Source: Sabellastarte sp. h YS-2021 (Eukaryota; Annelida; Polychaeta; Sabellida; Sabellidae). Taken from it: DNA of 64,000 bases. The stretch spans positions 59,688,255 to 59,752,254 of the forward strand of contig OZ024933.1 of NCBI GenBank assembly GCA_964017235.1. Direction: 5' to 3'. Shown in pieces: positions 1 through 13,200 of the stretch. A program made the translations under genes and the position numbers. Under the pieces are notes generated by a model. It was given only the letters and a program-made list of their open reading frames with translations, searched no databases and had not been told where the DNA came from. The first letter of the stretch is position 1; each line of letters starts with the position of its first letter.

Positions 1-27
1 ATTGAGACAGACACCCAAGTTACTCAC

Positions 28-51
28 CATGTTGTAGCTATGAAAAAGTAG
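28..51 (-). CDS. Candidate micro-exon after the last firm MEAK7 exon
   Basis: On the minus strand a 24-base segment encoding LLFHSYNM sits between a good acceptor (gttattcag) and a strong donor (GTGAGT). It keeps phase 0 on both sides, which is what the preceding MEAK7-like exon (7,182-7,274) requires. An alternative upstream acceptor (gcatttag) would lengthen it to 51 bases, also open. I cannot match the peptide to the family tail, so this may be chance. Confidence 0.28.
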
Positions 52-299
52 CTGAATAACATATTTTAACAAAATGCTCTAAATGCAACACTTTTCAAGT
101 TATAAGTGATTTAGTGCATGATTTCATGAATTTTAATGCATTAAAAATTATTAAAAAAATTTATTAAAAAAAAACTAAGACAGATCCAGGTCTCATACTC
201 ACACAAGAGAATCTATCTCTGGCCTAGTACATACATGCAAGATATGAGAGAAATCCCTGCACTAGTCACTGAGAAAATTGTGATAAAGTGTTGAAATTT

Positions 300-560
300 T
301 CACACTTTTGGTGGGGGTACCTCCCTTGTAATGTCTCTAGCAAACAGACGAACAGACAGATTTGCATGCCTTGAACAATTTTTCATCCTCAATAGATAAG
401 GTATCTTTTAAAAAAAACAGCATGTCTCTAGGCCTTGTAGTTTTGGAGAAGAAGTTGTTCACACGGACGCGTACGCGGACGCCCATACCGCAGAGTGACG
501 ACATAATGTCAGCTGACTAACAAGTCAGCTGACATAAAAATGGAGTTGAGAGAGTGGGTT
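300..560. repeat. Dispersed-looking repeat segment ending in a hairpin
   Basis: The segment carries phrases typical of invertebrate interspersed repeats: 'gtagttttggagaagaag', then runs of 'cggacgc', and repeated 'acagacgaacagacag'. It contains a perfect 13-bp inverted repeat, ATGTCAGCTGACT (506-518) against its complement (523-535) with a 4-base AACA loop. No ORF is recognisable. Family unknown. Confidence 0.4.
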
Positions 561-1438
561 TGAGTTCCGATAATAGAGGTTTAACTGTATTTAAAGACGT
601 CTCAGTAACTAGTAGCATGATCCTAATTGCAGGGTACTGTACAAAGTTTACCAGAGAATTTTCCAGGTCCCAAAGACCTGCAACTCAAAAATGTTACAGG
701 TCACTAGCAAGGTTACCAGTCTGTACTTCAATGTAAGTTAAATGAAGAGTGATATTCAAAAATTGACCAAGTGGCAAGAGTTAACAGAATAAACTGTATT
801 TCAATAGTGGCAAGGATGTAAAAAGCAAAAATCTCATTAATTTCAGCGATTAAAAAACATATAAAAGAACAACTTAACAGTCTTCTTATTTGCAGGACAT
901 CAAGACCAGTAGCTCTAGAAGCTACAGGTCTATGAAGAAAAAGGCATAGTCTTGGACAGCAGGTAGATGTTGAATTCGTACACTGTTGTACACTTATATT
1001 ATGGCAGGCAATTAGCACTTCCAACATACTGAAATGAGTTGACTGGAATCAACTAACACACAAGGCAGTTTTCACTAACATGGATCATGGAAGATCACAT
1101 TAAATTTGAGCCAAAATGATCAACTTTTGATAAGAGTTTTAGATCAGCTCAGGTTGGTATTTGCAAAAATCTGATCTGATGTTTCAATCAAATTTCAGAT
1201 TAAGTTTGATCCATGCACTTTGATGGATAAACTTTTAGATCCATCAGGCCTTACAGGGGCAGAGGGTACTTCACAACTGAATAAACCCATTAGATTTTCT
1301 GAGTAATGAAGAACTCTAGTTGAAAACTTAAAATTGTGAGAAATACCAAAAATCAGATTACACCCCAAAATCAGATTACGTATATGTCTGTTTTCTTATT
1401 TGTCTGTGTTCAAGATAACTCCAAAAGTAATGGAGAGA
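560..1438. other. No recognisable feature
   Basis: AT-rich unique-looking sequence. The short open frames here show no protein similarity I recognise and no paired splice signals. It probably belongs to the 3' intron or flank of the MEAK7-like gene. Confidence 0.4.
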
Positions 1439-1454
1439 TTTTTTTTTTTTTTTT

Positions 1455-1485
<31 letters not shown>

Positions 1486-1486
1486 G
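1439..1486. repeat. Poly(T)26-poly(G)22 homopolymer junction
   Basis: 26 T directly followed by 22 G. A similar T-to-G junction occurs at about 38,629-38,671. Such runs are length-unstable and error-prone in assembly, so the exact counts should not be trusted. Confidence 0.85.
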
Positions 1487-1589
1487 AGAGGGGGTACAAA
1501 ATGTAACAGACTAGATTTACACTCTCACTGGAAGCAGAGAAAGGGAAATGATCGAAGAGAATCATAGTGTTCTAGGAAAGAACCTTGCA

Positions 1590-1818
1590 CAAAGTCCAGG
1601 CCTTCAACATCTGTTGCCTCCTTCAGAAAGAAGCTCAAAACTTACTTGTTTGCAAAAGCCTATCCGCCATAGCCTCCCCCGTCACTCCTCTGTCTCCTTG
1701 GTATGACCTGGCTATGTCCTTCGATTAACGTTAACTGCCTTGCTTTATGTTCAGATGCGCCTTAGAGTCCATCAGTGGTGGAGATTAAGCACTATAAAAG
1801 TCCACATTAGATTAGATT
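1590..1818 (+). mobile_element. LINE 3'-end fragment (CR1/L2-like)
   Basis: Reading about 1,612-1,672 gives SVASFRKKLKTYLFAKAYPP, the kind of peptide that closes the second ORF of CR1/L2/Jockey-type LINEs. It is followed by a short 3' tail ending in 'ttagattagatt', a microsatellite-like terminus typical of that group. No reverse transcriptase is present, so this is a severely 5'-truncated copy. Assignment rests on the terminal peptide only. Confidence 0.5.
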
Positions 1819-1879
1819 CTGATGCCCAAAGGGCTACACTGCACAAACACTTTATAGAATCACAGGGATGCTTAAAATC

Positions 1880-4800
1880 TTGCAAATTTAATAAGTAAAT
1901 TAAATTTTTATAAGCTAATACCCTATCCAATGGACAATTGCTTTACCAGTCGGCGCGACCGGTCCCGCCAAATGACAGAAAAAGTCATCCTGTATAAACT
2001 ACCAGCAGGACTGGTCACGGAGTGTACATTCGCCAGGTGTCGCCTCTTGCATACTTCCTGTCTAGACAGGATGACGTCATCACGTCTTTTTCGTTGTCTA
2101 AACCTATTAGACCCCTAGTAAGCTGATAGCGGGGCCGGTTGGGAGGGCCTTGCCTGTCCATTGGATAGGGTATTAACTTATAAAAATTTAATTTACTTAT
2201 TAAATTTGCAATTTTATTGCGTTAATACATCCTATCCAATGGACAATTGCTGAATAACTACCGCTTGGTAGGCGGGTAAGCTACTAGGACTTGAGTGAAC
2301 TCATAAGAACCACAATAATAATTTTCAGACCTGGGTTACTTATAGAACCCATGAGGTCAAGGTCTGATACTAGAATCCGGTTAACCGGGAGTATACAGAC
2401 ACTACCTCCCCCACCCTTTTTTTGTCATACCTGCTCTGAGGTTAGGGAAGAGGGGTGTGAGTTCAGTCCTAAGAAATAAACCTCCCAAAGGAAGCATGTC
2501 ACAGTTTTTTTTGTTTTTTTTTGATTGGATGATTTATACTTATCTAAGTATCAGTATATACACTATATACATATTTACAATAATTGTCCCCTCATTATTG
2601 GGCTTGTTGGTGGACCTGCTGAGCAGCCACCACTGGCCCTTGGTGGAAAAGCTCCGAGTCAGCCCAAGCCACATCCTTCAGGTAGAATTAAGTGAAGGTG
2701 TTATGTGATTTCCAGTGGCAGGCTGATAAAATTTGGTCTAAGGAGATTCCAGATTGGAATGCCTTAGAGGCAGCAAAGGCTCTAACATCATGGGCTTTAA
2801 CCTGATGTAAGATGAGAGCCTGCTGGTCAGAGAGCTCATAGCATAGGATCACAGTCTGTTTGATCCATGAGGAGACGGTGGCAGGGGAAATGTCCTTGTC
2901 GAAACCTTTCTTGAAGGACACAAGGACTAATTCCTTATTCTGTCTGAGATCTGAGGTCCTGTCCAGGTAGTAACGCAGGGCTCTGACTGGACATAATGAC
3001 CTGTCACCCTTGAGTGACTTATCCAGAGTGGGAGCCAGGGCTGGGATCACAACCGGGGCCACACTATCTGGACCTTCCTTAGCCAATTGATTCTTGGACA
3101 GAAAACTGGGCGAGGGGTATAAGGATACCTTGGACCAGTCAGCTTGGTGTATAATGCTCTTGTGTAACCAAGCATGAATCTCACTCCTGCCTTTACCTGA
3201 ACCCAGGGCCAATAGGAAAACAGTCTTGAAGGTCAAATGCTTCAAGGAGGCCTCTTTAAGGGTTCAAATGTAGCCTTGGTCAGCTGGTGCAACACCAGGG
3301 AGAGGTTCCAAGAGGGAATGCCCCTCCTACCCTTGGGTCTGTCTCCATGGAAACTATCCAGGAGACGAGTGAGGTTCTCATCCTTGCTGACATTTATGGG
3401 CACGTTGCCTAATTTGTCAGCAATGGCTGATCTGTAGCCATCAATAGTGCCTGGTTGTAACTTCCTGTCCTGGAACAAGTACAGGAGAAAGTCAGCTATG
3501 GCTTTTTAGAGGTGGTGTCCTGAAGTCCACCTGATTACTGAGGCACCACTTTGTAAAAATGGTCCACTTTGCCTCATAGACAGATCTGGTTGATCCTCTT
3601 TGAGGAGCCTCAATTCGTGCTGCCACTGCCTCAGAGAAGCCCTGCTCCTTGATTGCTGTGGCTCTAGGAGCCAGGCATGCAGATTCAGATTTGACAGGTT
3701 CCTGTGTAGGGTCTGGTTGAATGGCTGAGACACTAGGTTGGGTATGTTGGGCAGACACAGGGGAATCTGGCTGGACATTTCCACTAGATCCCAGAACCAG
3801 GGCATGTTGGGCCATCCCGGTGCAATCAGTATGATTCTGATGCAAGGGTAGCCCTGTACCTTCTCCACCACTTTGCCCAAGATGGCTGCTGGTGGAAAGG
3901 CATAAGGGTCCAGTCCTTCCCATGACAGGCTGAGAGCATCCACTGCCCATGCCTGGGGGTCTGGAACCGGTGAGACAAACTGTGGTAGCTTGATGTTGAA
4001 CCTGGTGGCAAACAGGTCCACAGTGGGTTGGTGCCACCGGTGACATATAGCTTGGAAAATTTCTGGACTGAGGGACCATTTGGTTTGAATGGTCTGGCCC
4101 AGTCTGGATAGTTTGTCGGCTATCACATTCAGATGGCCGGGAATGTGTCGAGCTTTGAGAGTAATCTGTTTTCTGGTACACCAGGTCAGAATTCTCCATA
4201 GTAGGGCACACAGGGGGCAGGGCACACATTTGTTCACTAACCAGCCCAATTCTCGACAGAGAGCTACCAAGGTTTATGTGTGTTGTAGACAAGTTTGGTG
4301 GGATCTGGCTCTGACCAACCAGTCGTCTAGGTACTGGTGGATTCTTACACCCTGTTTCAATGCCAGAAATTTGACCTCTTTGGCCACCACTGTAAACTCC
4401 ATAGGGGCTGTGGAAAGACCAAAGGGTAGTGCTTTGAATTGGTAAATCTTGTCCTGGACCTGAAAATGTATGTACTTCCAGGACTGGCTGTTTATTGGTA
4501 TATGGAAGTATGCGTCTTTGAAATCTATGGAGGTTACCCACTCGCCTGCCTGGAGGGAGGTCCGTATAGTCTCTGGAGTCTCCATTTTGAATGACTGTGT
4601 TTTCATATAATTGTTCAGTATGCTCAGGTCTAAGATAGGTCGCCACCGGTTGTTGGGTTTGGGTACCAGAAATAACCGGTTGTAAAATCCCAGGGACTGT
4701 GGATTTTGAACCAACTCTACAGCATCTTTGTCTAACAGCTGATGCAATGCCTCCAACAGGTAGCTGTTCCTGTGGGGATTTACATAGCAGCTTGTTATTG

Positions 4801-7176
4801 TGGGTTTTCTTGTTAGGTTGGGCCGGTACCGGAAGGGAAGAATGTAACCTCATATAACTGAGCACAGTAATTGTCATTTATACTGCTTCTGTGTCTTGGC
4901 CGGTCGCTGGAAAAACGAAGAGGTAGCCTTGCCCCTGTGAGATTTCTGACCACGTCTTCTGTTGCCAAGCTGTTTCCAAGCTGGGAGACCCTGTTTCCGG
5001 TCCGGTTCTTGCTGTTGCCTTGGAGGCTGAGAATACGGGTGAAAACGTTGAGGCTTTCTTTGTGAAGAGCCAAAAGTACGCTTATCTTCATGGTGGCGTA
5101 TTTCTTCCTCAGCCTTGGCAATAATGTGGTCCGGAAACAGTGCACTGAGGTGAAGTGGGGCAGTTCTGAGAGACGTTAAAGTTTCCTGTTATTCCAGCTT
5201 TGATGTACTCCAGGTAACTATCTCGTCGTGCAAGTGTCAAATTTGCAACATTTACAAACACCTCTTCTGATAAATCTTGCATGGTGCGAGCCATAGCCTG
5301 TGTAATGCTACGGTTAAAAGTCACAAGAAAATCCAATTCATCAGCAGCTTGGCTAACCTTGGTGGCTGATTACCCTTTGCACGTAACACTTCGAATAATC
5401 TTGAGCTGTGAAGTCATATTGTCCTGAACTTTAGTGAGGCACCGGCTAAAAGCTGCAGCCTGGTTACACATGTAGGACTGGTCACGTGCAGCTCATTCCC
5501 ATTTTCTTAGATTTTCTTGTGATACGGGCCTGGAAGCAGGGGCTGAGGGTAGGGACCTGTTGGCTATTCTTGGGAAGGTACTGTTCATCCTAGCTGGTTC
5601 ATTTGTCCAAGTATAAACAGAACGAGAAAAGTCCTTCTTTTCACCGTGCATCCCGTACCACTTCAATGTCTTTGGAGACTCGATGAACTGGTCCCTAGCT
5701 AAACCTGCAGTTTCAGATGTACGGGACGGGTAGCCCTCCTGCACAGTTATGTTGAGTTTCTCCATCTTTTTGCATAACCATTCGTCGACAGGGACTTTCA
5801 CTGACACTTTACCGGTATGAGAACTCTTGGAGCCGGTAAAAGGGTTGTCATCCTGTGAACTTGATGAAGAGTCAAACTCCGGAATGTCATTCCAGGCCAT
5901 AAATGACCTCACACCTCGCAGAATTTCCCTATAAGTCTGTTCAGCAGTGAGTTCCTGGTCCATATCTAATAATTCTTCACGATCTGGACCGGTAGATTCA
6001 CAGTCAGAGACCTCCCCTTCATCATCTAAGCTTGAAGCCCGGTCACTGAACTGTTCTGACTCTGCTGCCGGTTCCTCAACAGGGGCTACAGAACCGGGAT
6101 GAGATGTAGAACTCTACTTGGCTGTAGTAGATGGTTGAGCAGCAGGACCTGGGGGCTGAACTTCGGGTCTGTAGACTACTGCAGGTAGATCAGTTTCCTG
6201 ACCAGTGGTGTATGTCACAGATGCAGCACCGAGAGCCTCAACAGGCAGGGTGGCTAGCACAGCACCGGGAACCTGAACAGGTTGGGTGGCTCTCTCAACA
6301 TCCATCTGTACCGGTCGACTGCTTCTCACCGGTAACACCGGTAGCCTGTTGAACTGGTGGGATAAAAGGCCTATCAGTCACCACCACGTCTGACTTCTTG
6401 ACCAGTTCCACCGGTACTTGAAAACTCTTGGCCAGGAAAAGTGCTTCTAGCCGGGCAAAACGTTCTGACCACTTGTCATCCATAGATTTCAGGTCAGCTT
6501 GAAAGTCTACAGAAGTTTTGCCGGCTTTCTTCTTGGTGGGGGACTTGTGAGAGGACTTCTTGGCTTTCTTACTGGGAGTTTTGCCTCGATCACTATTCTC
6601 ACCCCTGCTCTCTACCTTCCCCAAAACAGTGACGTCAGCAGGATTAACAGTCTGGGAGGGAGAGCTTATCTTCTTCTGGAGCTCTTTACGTGTCCTGTAG
6701 GTAGGGGTGGCCATTTGCTTCTTCTGATCTTCAGACAGATTATCACAGATCTGACAAGGTTTCTTCTCTACACAAGGGTCTTGGCCAATGCCCTTCTCAC
6801 GGCAACGTGCACATTTAGAGTGTGCATCAAAAAGTGCCATAATGTGGCCACATGAACCCTTCTTTTGTCCAGGAGACGCCATAACTACTCCAGAAGCAAT
6901 AAAAGTTCTTTATAGTTGAAAATAAAATGAAAGTTTGTAGTTGTCTTAAAAATACTTCGCGTTGAAACACTCTCTGCAAAACACGTCTGTACACTCCATG
7001 CGCCAAACGAAAAAGACGCGAGGATGTCATCCTGTCTAGACACGAAGTATGCACGAAGCGACACCTGGCGAAGGTGGTAGTTTATACAGGATGACTTTTT
7101 CTGTCATTTGGCGGGACCGGTCGCGCCAACCGGTAAAGCAATTGTCCATTGGATAGGATGTATTAACGCAATAAAA
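1880..7176 (-). mobile_element. DIRS-type tyrosine-recombinase retrotransposon fossil 1
   Basis: A nearly full-length DIRS element lying antisense in the window. Parts, in element order from the right: terminal inverted repeat (about 6,960-7,176), gag-like region with Cys/His knuckles (about 5,100-6,890), reverse transcriptase/RNase H (about 3,500-4,760, with a YLDD box and PGHLNVIADKLSR), tyrosine recombinase (about 2,690-3,480, with GSGKGRSEIHAW and HDVRAFAASKAF), internal complementary region (about 2,135-2,250), and the other terminal arm (1,880-2,110). Its ends are fixed by the internal complementary region, which reads as the two termini joined head to tail. There is no clear target duplication, as usual for DIRS. 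The coding region is broken, with roughly half a dozen breaks. The inverted repeats remain very similar, suggesting moderate age. It sits in the intron after the 7,182-7,274 host exon, 5 bases from the splice donor. Confidence 0.9.
2135..2250 (-). repeat. Internal complementary region of DIRS fossil 1
   Basis: This stretch is the complement of the left terminus (about 1,880-1,942, 'gcaaatttaataagtaaatt') immediately followed by the complement of the right terminus (about 7,143-7,176, 'gtattaacgcaataaaa'). That is the head-to-tail end junction DIRS elements carry and are thought to use during circular-intermediate replication. It locates the element ends exactly. Confidence 0.85.
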
Positions 7177-7181
7177 TGTAC

Positions 7182-7274
7182 CTTTCTATCTTTATGTTTT
7201 TGAGTGTCTTTTTTCTCCCAGGCTCTCTGTTTTTGCTGTTCAGACAATATACTGTCACCTCCACAGCCCCAGAC
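7182..7274 (-). CDS. MEAK7: MEAK7-like exon 11 (TLDc end and C-terminal helix)
   Basis: 93 bases, residues 415-445: VWGCGGDSILSEQQKQRAWE then KKDTQKHKDRK. VWG closes the TLDc fold; the charged helix corresponds to the C-terminal helix of MEAK7. Acceptor gttattttaag; donor AAG|GTACA, after which DIRS fossil 1 begins. The donor is weaker than the others. Confidence 0.85.
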
Positions 7275-10200
7275 CTTAAAATAACAGCAAATATGTATGT
7301 CAAACATCAATGACTTTTTGAGTTTTAATGGGAATATTCACAAAATAAAAACCTACAAGGCTTTAAATTATTGGAAACAAACAGTTGTAGAATTTATTTA
7401 CCAACTTACCAAAAATTCAAATTTTCTTAAATATTTTCTTGTGCCCAAACCAATCTAGTCTCAAAGCTGCTTTAACCTATGTTTTTTATTTTATCAAGAC
7501 CATCTTTCCTTTCAATGGTTCGCATTTAGAACTCACTTCAATTCCAGTTTTTAAATCTATTTAATTCAAAATAAATATTGATAGATCTGTACAGGTAAAC
7601 GCTTAAATAACTTTGTGCTGATATAATAAACAACTTTTTATATCAGTCAGGTTTTAAAATCAGTGACAGAGGGTCCTCATTAAGTTATCTATAAATTCCA
7701 GATTTCTCTTGGAATTTCGGACATATATTCTTGCACCAGAAGAAATCCTCCATTTAGACAACTTCATTTTTACCAATATTCTTCATTCCATCCATACCAG
7801 AGCTCTTTTCAAAAAAAAAACTGCACACTGTTTTGATACTTTCATGTTTTCTTTGATAAACCAAGTACTTACCTCTGTTCTGTGCAGTTGCAGTTCAATT
7901 CCAAAATGCTTGACACATGTAAATTCACCATCTATTTCAAGAACTCGGGAGCGCCCCTGATTTCCAATCTGTATACCTTTAGGTAAAGACCGCTGGCTCC
8001 AGTTTAAAAACACTAAATCTGAACCACCTAAAATCAATAAAAACAATCTTCTAAATCCTCTGTCTTTTTAAATTTTGTCCTGAGAAGACATTGTCAACAC
8101 AAATGCCACACCACAGAAATAAAAAAAACACACAACATTCCAAAGAAAAATCTTAAGAAAATCCGAAATTAAATATACACATCCATACTCTAAGATGGCC
8201 AACAAAAACAATGAATGATGCCTATTGGCATGGTCACATGACCTTTGGCGGGGTGGGGTGGGGGTGGGGGTGGGGGTGGGGGGGGGGGGGGGCGCTGGCT
8301 TCCTAATTCACACTTACTCACTGGCTTCTTAAGGTAGCTTAAAATGTGTCTCAATGTTGGCCAGTGAGTTGGATGGCACCAACTTATAGCTATGGTCAGG
8401 AAATGGTAAGTGTATTGTTTGCAATAAAGACAAAACTAAAAGAAAAAAAATTCTATTCAGAAGGAATGGGTAAATGTGGGTAATATACTCACCTCCTACT
8501 TGAGTAAATTGTTAAGCTCACTGAAATTTGTGATTTTTAGTGCATTTACACAATTATTCTGAAAGACAATCTTTAAAATTATTGTATCATACCCAGGTAC
8601 TTCTGCATATGTAACACATGGACACAGTGGCACTGAAGGTAATATACTGGCTTCCAATCCTTTAGACCATGGGTTTAAATTTTTTCCACTTAAAGAGTGA
8701 AAGTTGGTAGTTCCTTGAGAGTGCACAAGGTTTTCAAGTGCAAAATCCTGACCAATCAGTATGCAACACATTCTTCCATCCCCTCAACTATTAGGCATGA
8801 TGTGATCTAGACAATGCTTTGAAAGTCACATTACATCAATCAATTTGGTATCACATGAAGACTTTGAAGTGGCACTAAAAAAATTAGGAAATAAATTTGA
8901 TCCAAAAAAGAAGACTTACTCTGCATTACTTTAAAGTGTGGCTCTAATTGAAGTAAACAACATTCTGTACCTCCCCAGAACTTGCTGCCCTCTCTGAAAA
9001 CAAGTGATAAACAATATACCCTGTATTATAAGAATATTGTACTTTCCCCACTTACCACTTTACAGTAAAACATGTCTACTATTTAAGGAAATTTTATTGT
9101 CCAAACAAATTACTACTTTCAAAATATTTGACCTGATTTTTAGATTCCCATCTAATACATTTTAAGGCTCTAAATAGAATAGGCAAGGAGATAATAAGGG
9201 GTGGTGGGGAGGGGGATTCAGACAAATTTAAGTTTTCTGAATGCCATAAAATCCTTCATTGGTATAAAATCCCTTATAAATTGCTCAATTTTGGTCCAAT
9301 TCCTCCAAAAATCTACTCAGCTCAAGATTTTAATAGCATTAACTTTTTGATCATGTCACCCTGATGGAGGTCAGAGATCAAATGTAGCAACTGGAAATAC
9401 TTTGGAATGTCTAACGTATATTATGTGCCAAAATCTGCCACTGTGGCCTAGCAGGTAACACACTTGTCTAGGAACTCAGAGGACATGGGTTCAAACCCAG
9501 GTACAGGCAGGATGACCACTTAAAATGGCGGTCCTCTGTCATTGGGTCCTATCCCCAGTGGCAGGCTAAAGAACCTCAAGGACGTTGATAAATGGTCATC
9601 CTTGAGCCTCTATCTTCCAGTTAGGGGAATGCCAGTTACTTGTGAGTTGGAGCTGTACCTGTGCAGTCGGATTGGTTAAATAGTGCTTTGAGTCCTGTAG
9701 TATATGGAGATTTTGCGCTGAGTATAAATACACAATACAAAATGGGTGCAAAGTGGCCACCAATAAGGGATGTATTGAAGGAAGACCATAATACGGCTGC
9801 AAAAAGGAACACCCTCCAAAAAAAAAAATTTAAATAATAATAACAAAACGTTAATATTCATCTCCAGTCGTACAGAAGTATAACATGTATTAATAAGTTA
9901 ACTTTTATCATACTAATTACTATTGTCACAATTTTCCACATTGTAACTTATTTCCGAACGAGTGTGTATGCCTAAAATTCAATAAGAAAAATTCAAAAAC
10001 ACTGATTACTTTTAATACATTTACATTTGCTTTAATGCTATTATGACTGATAACTGTACTGACACAGTTGAATATAGTGATGTTTAATCACCTACATGCA
10101 AAGTGTATTCTGGGCTATGTATTAAAATTATTTTTACCTCCATTCTTCATTGATACAGAGACAGTAGACATAACCTTCAAATGCTAGCAAGGTCACTGTA

Positions 10201-13200
10201 GGTCCTTTATACTGGAAGACATGGTGCTGAAATCTAATAAGAAAAGCAACATCAAATGTTTGGGTTTCATGTCTCTTTCAACAGCAAAGGGTCTAATCAG
10301 GACAGGCCCTTAAATAAGAAAAGCAAGACACATTTTAAGTAAAAAGTTCTTTTAATCACTGCAGAAATTTCTTTTGAAACTTTATCAGTGTTTCCTGAAC
10401 TATGCACTGCAAATAAGCAACAGGATTGTATTGATACCCTTTAAAAGGAAATCCTCCACCCTGGAAATCTCTCCTCCCCTGGGGTGGAGAATTTCCTAGG
10501 AAATCCTATCCCCTGAGCATGATTTCCAAGTAAATCCTACCCCTCGACCCCACCAGGAAATTCTACCCCAACCCAAGAATAAACAGTTTACATATTATAA
10601 ATAATTTCTTAACCTTTAAAAATGCAACTGTTATAGTCTTACTCAAATTCTGGTTATAAACTTAAGTTTATTGGTTTGGGATACTAAATAAACAAACATG
10701 TACCCCCAAAATGAACAGTTGATATTTCATAAATGTTTGTTTGTCTGAACTTAGTGCATATGTAGTGAATAATCATACATCTAGGTTGATAAATTTGGGA
10801 TATTAATTTTTGGATAATAACTAATGGACTAAATAGGATATTTTCTTTAATGCACTTGTCAAAATTGGTGAATATTTCTACATTCGTTGTTTTTTAGCTT
10901 TACAAGTGCAATTGCCATAACATTACACAAATTCTGCTTGCATGTCTTTCCTTTGACCTGAGAGAACACCCCCTTTTATTAACTCATCAAAGGGCACTAG
11001 TTCCTTCCCACTATTTAACTCTAACCAATATAATTCCAATAACATACATCTTACATTACATCTGCTATTTGCTTAGGCCTTTAAAGTGTACTCTGGTATA
11101 TATGTGCTTTAAAGTGTAGCCCCCTTTTATGTGAATAATGTGCCTAATAAGGTGATTTATTTGTTGTGAATTTAATGGTGGATAATATGTTGGTTTATGT
11201 GAATTTAATTGCGTATAATGGGGGAGTAGAATTTCCTGGTGGGGGGATAGATTTCCAGAGGGGAGGATTTACTTTTACAGTGTCAGTTCTGATGGAGATT
11301 ATAAATGCATTAGGATCTTCAAGTCTAAATTACTTTATGCCTCATCTCATTCAAGAGTAATGGTACTCCTACTTTCACAAAGTTACTTTTCAATCTGCCA
11401 CTGTTGCCTTGTGGTTAACACACTTGCCCAGGAATACAGAAGATGTGGGTTGAAACCTAGGTACACGCATATACATAGTGGCAAGGATGACCACTTAAAT
11501 TGTAAATTTTAACTAGAGGATCGCTCGCAAAAAAAAAAGATAATGTTTTTGCATAGCAAAAACAAAGCGTCCCGAAAAGGATATAAAGGTGAGTGCTAAA
11601 GTATTAAGAAAATGCTTCGTTTCTAGCCTTATACTGTTGTGGCAACCAAAGTCAGCGCAGTCTTCTCTATCTAGCACGGTTTTCAAGATATAAGCATTTT
11701 TGTGTTTTGCAAAAAATAAAAAAATTAAAAATGTCCGCTATATTTGGCGAGACAAAAATATTTTGAAAATTGGCATGGCTACTCTGCAGAGATACCCAGC
11801 AGGTCCAAAATTTTGTTGAGTTCGCTCCACATAGCACAGTTTTCGAGATATAAGCATTTTTGTGTTTTGCAAAAACTTTGACAATTCGAAATGGCCACCA
11901 TTTTTGGGGAGACAAAAATTTTTGTCAAGACCACTGCCATGGTGTGTATCTCCCACCGAGCATTAAAGCAGAAGAAATACCTTTTCCGAGATATTCACAA
12001 TTTTTCATTTTCGTGTGTGAAAGGTCTTCCAAAAGTAGGTGAATGAGTTATTTGAGAAAAATTGGCTATCTGCGATACTATTAAGAGATAATTCACATTT
12101 ACTCATTTTGAGTAGGTGAATAATTATCTATGGGTCTGAAACTTCACCAAGTGAAAGCTCTCCCAAAAGTAGGTGAATGAGTTATTTGAGAAAAATTGGC
12201 TATCTGCAATACTTTTAGAGATAATTCGCATTTACTCATTTTGAGTAGGTGAGTAATTAGCTATGGGTCTGAAACTTCACCATGTGAAAGCTCTCTCACA
12301 AGTAGATGAATGAGTATTTGATAAAAATTGGGTATCCGCAATACTTTTACAGATAATTAGCATTTACTCATTTTGAGTAGGTGAATAAATAGCTATGGGT
12401 CTGAAACTTCACAGAGTGAAAGCTCTCCCAAAAGTAGGTGAATGAGTTATTTGAGAAAAATTGGCTATCTGCAATACTTTTAGAGATAATTCACATTTAC
12501 TCATTTTGAGTAGGTGAATAATTAGCTATGGGTCTGAAACTTCACCAAGTGAAAGCTCTCCCAAAAGTAGGTGAATGAGTTATTTGAGAAAAATTGGCTA
12601 TCTGCAATACTTTTACAGATAATTCGCATTTACTCATTTTGAGTAGGTGAGTAATTAGCTATGGGTCTGAAACTTCACCAAGTGAAAGCTCTCCCAAAAG
12701 TAGGTGAATGATTAATTTGAGAAAAATTGGCTATCTGCAATACTTTTAGAGATAATTTGCATTTACTCATTTTGAGTAGGTGAGTAATTAGCTATGGGTC
12801 TGAAACTTCACAGAGTGAAAGCTCTCCCAAAAGTAGGTGAATGAGTTATTTGAGAAAAATTGGCTATCTGCAATACTTTTAGAGATAATTCACATTTACT
12901 CATTTTCAGTAGGTGAGTAATTAGCTATGGGTCTGAAACTTCACCAAGTGAAAGCTCTGCCAAAAGTAGGTGAATGAGTTATTTGAGAAAAATTGGCTAT
13001 CTGCAATACTTTTAGAGATAATTCGCATTTACTCATTTTGAGTAGGTGAGTAATTAGCTATGGGTCTGAAACTTCACAGAGTGAAAGCTCTCCCAAAAGT
13101 AGGTGAATGAGTTATTTGAGAAAAATTGGCTATCTGCAATACTTTTAGAGATAATTCGCATTTACTCATTTTGAGTAGGTGAGTAATTAGCTATGGGTCT

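Noticed and set aside
8496-8771. 91-codon minus-strand frame between MEAK7 exons 9 and 10
   Set aside because: Exons 9 and 10 join directly in phase and complete the TLDc domain; this frame has no splice signals that fit and no similarity.
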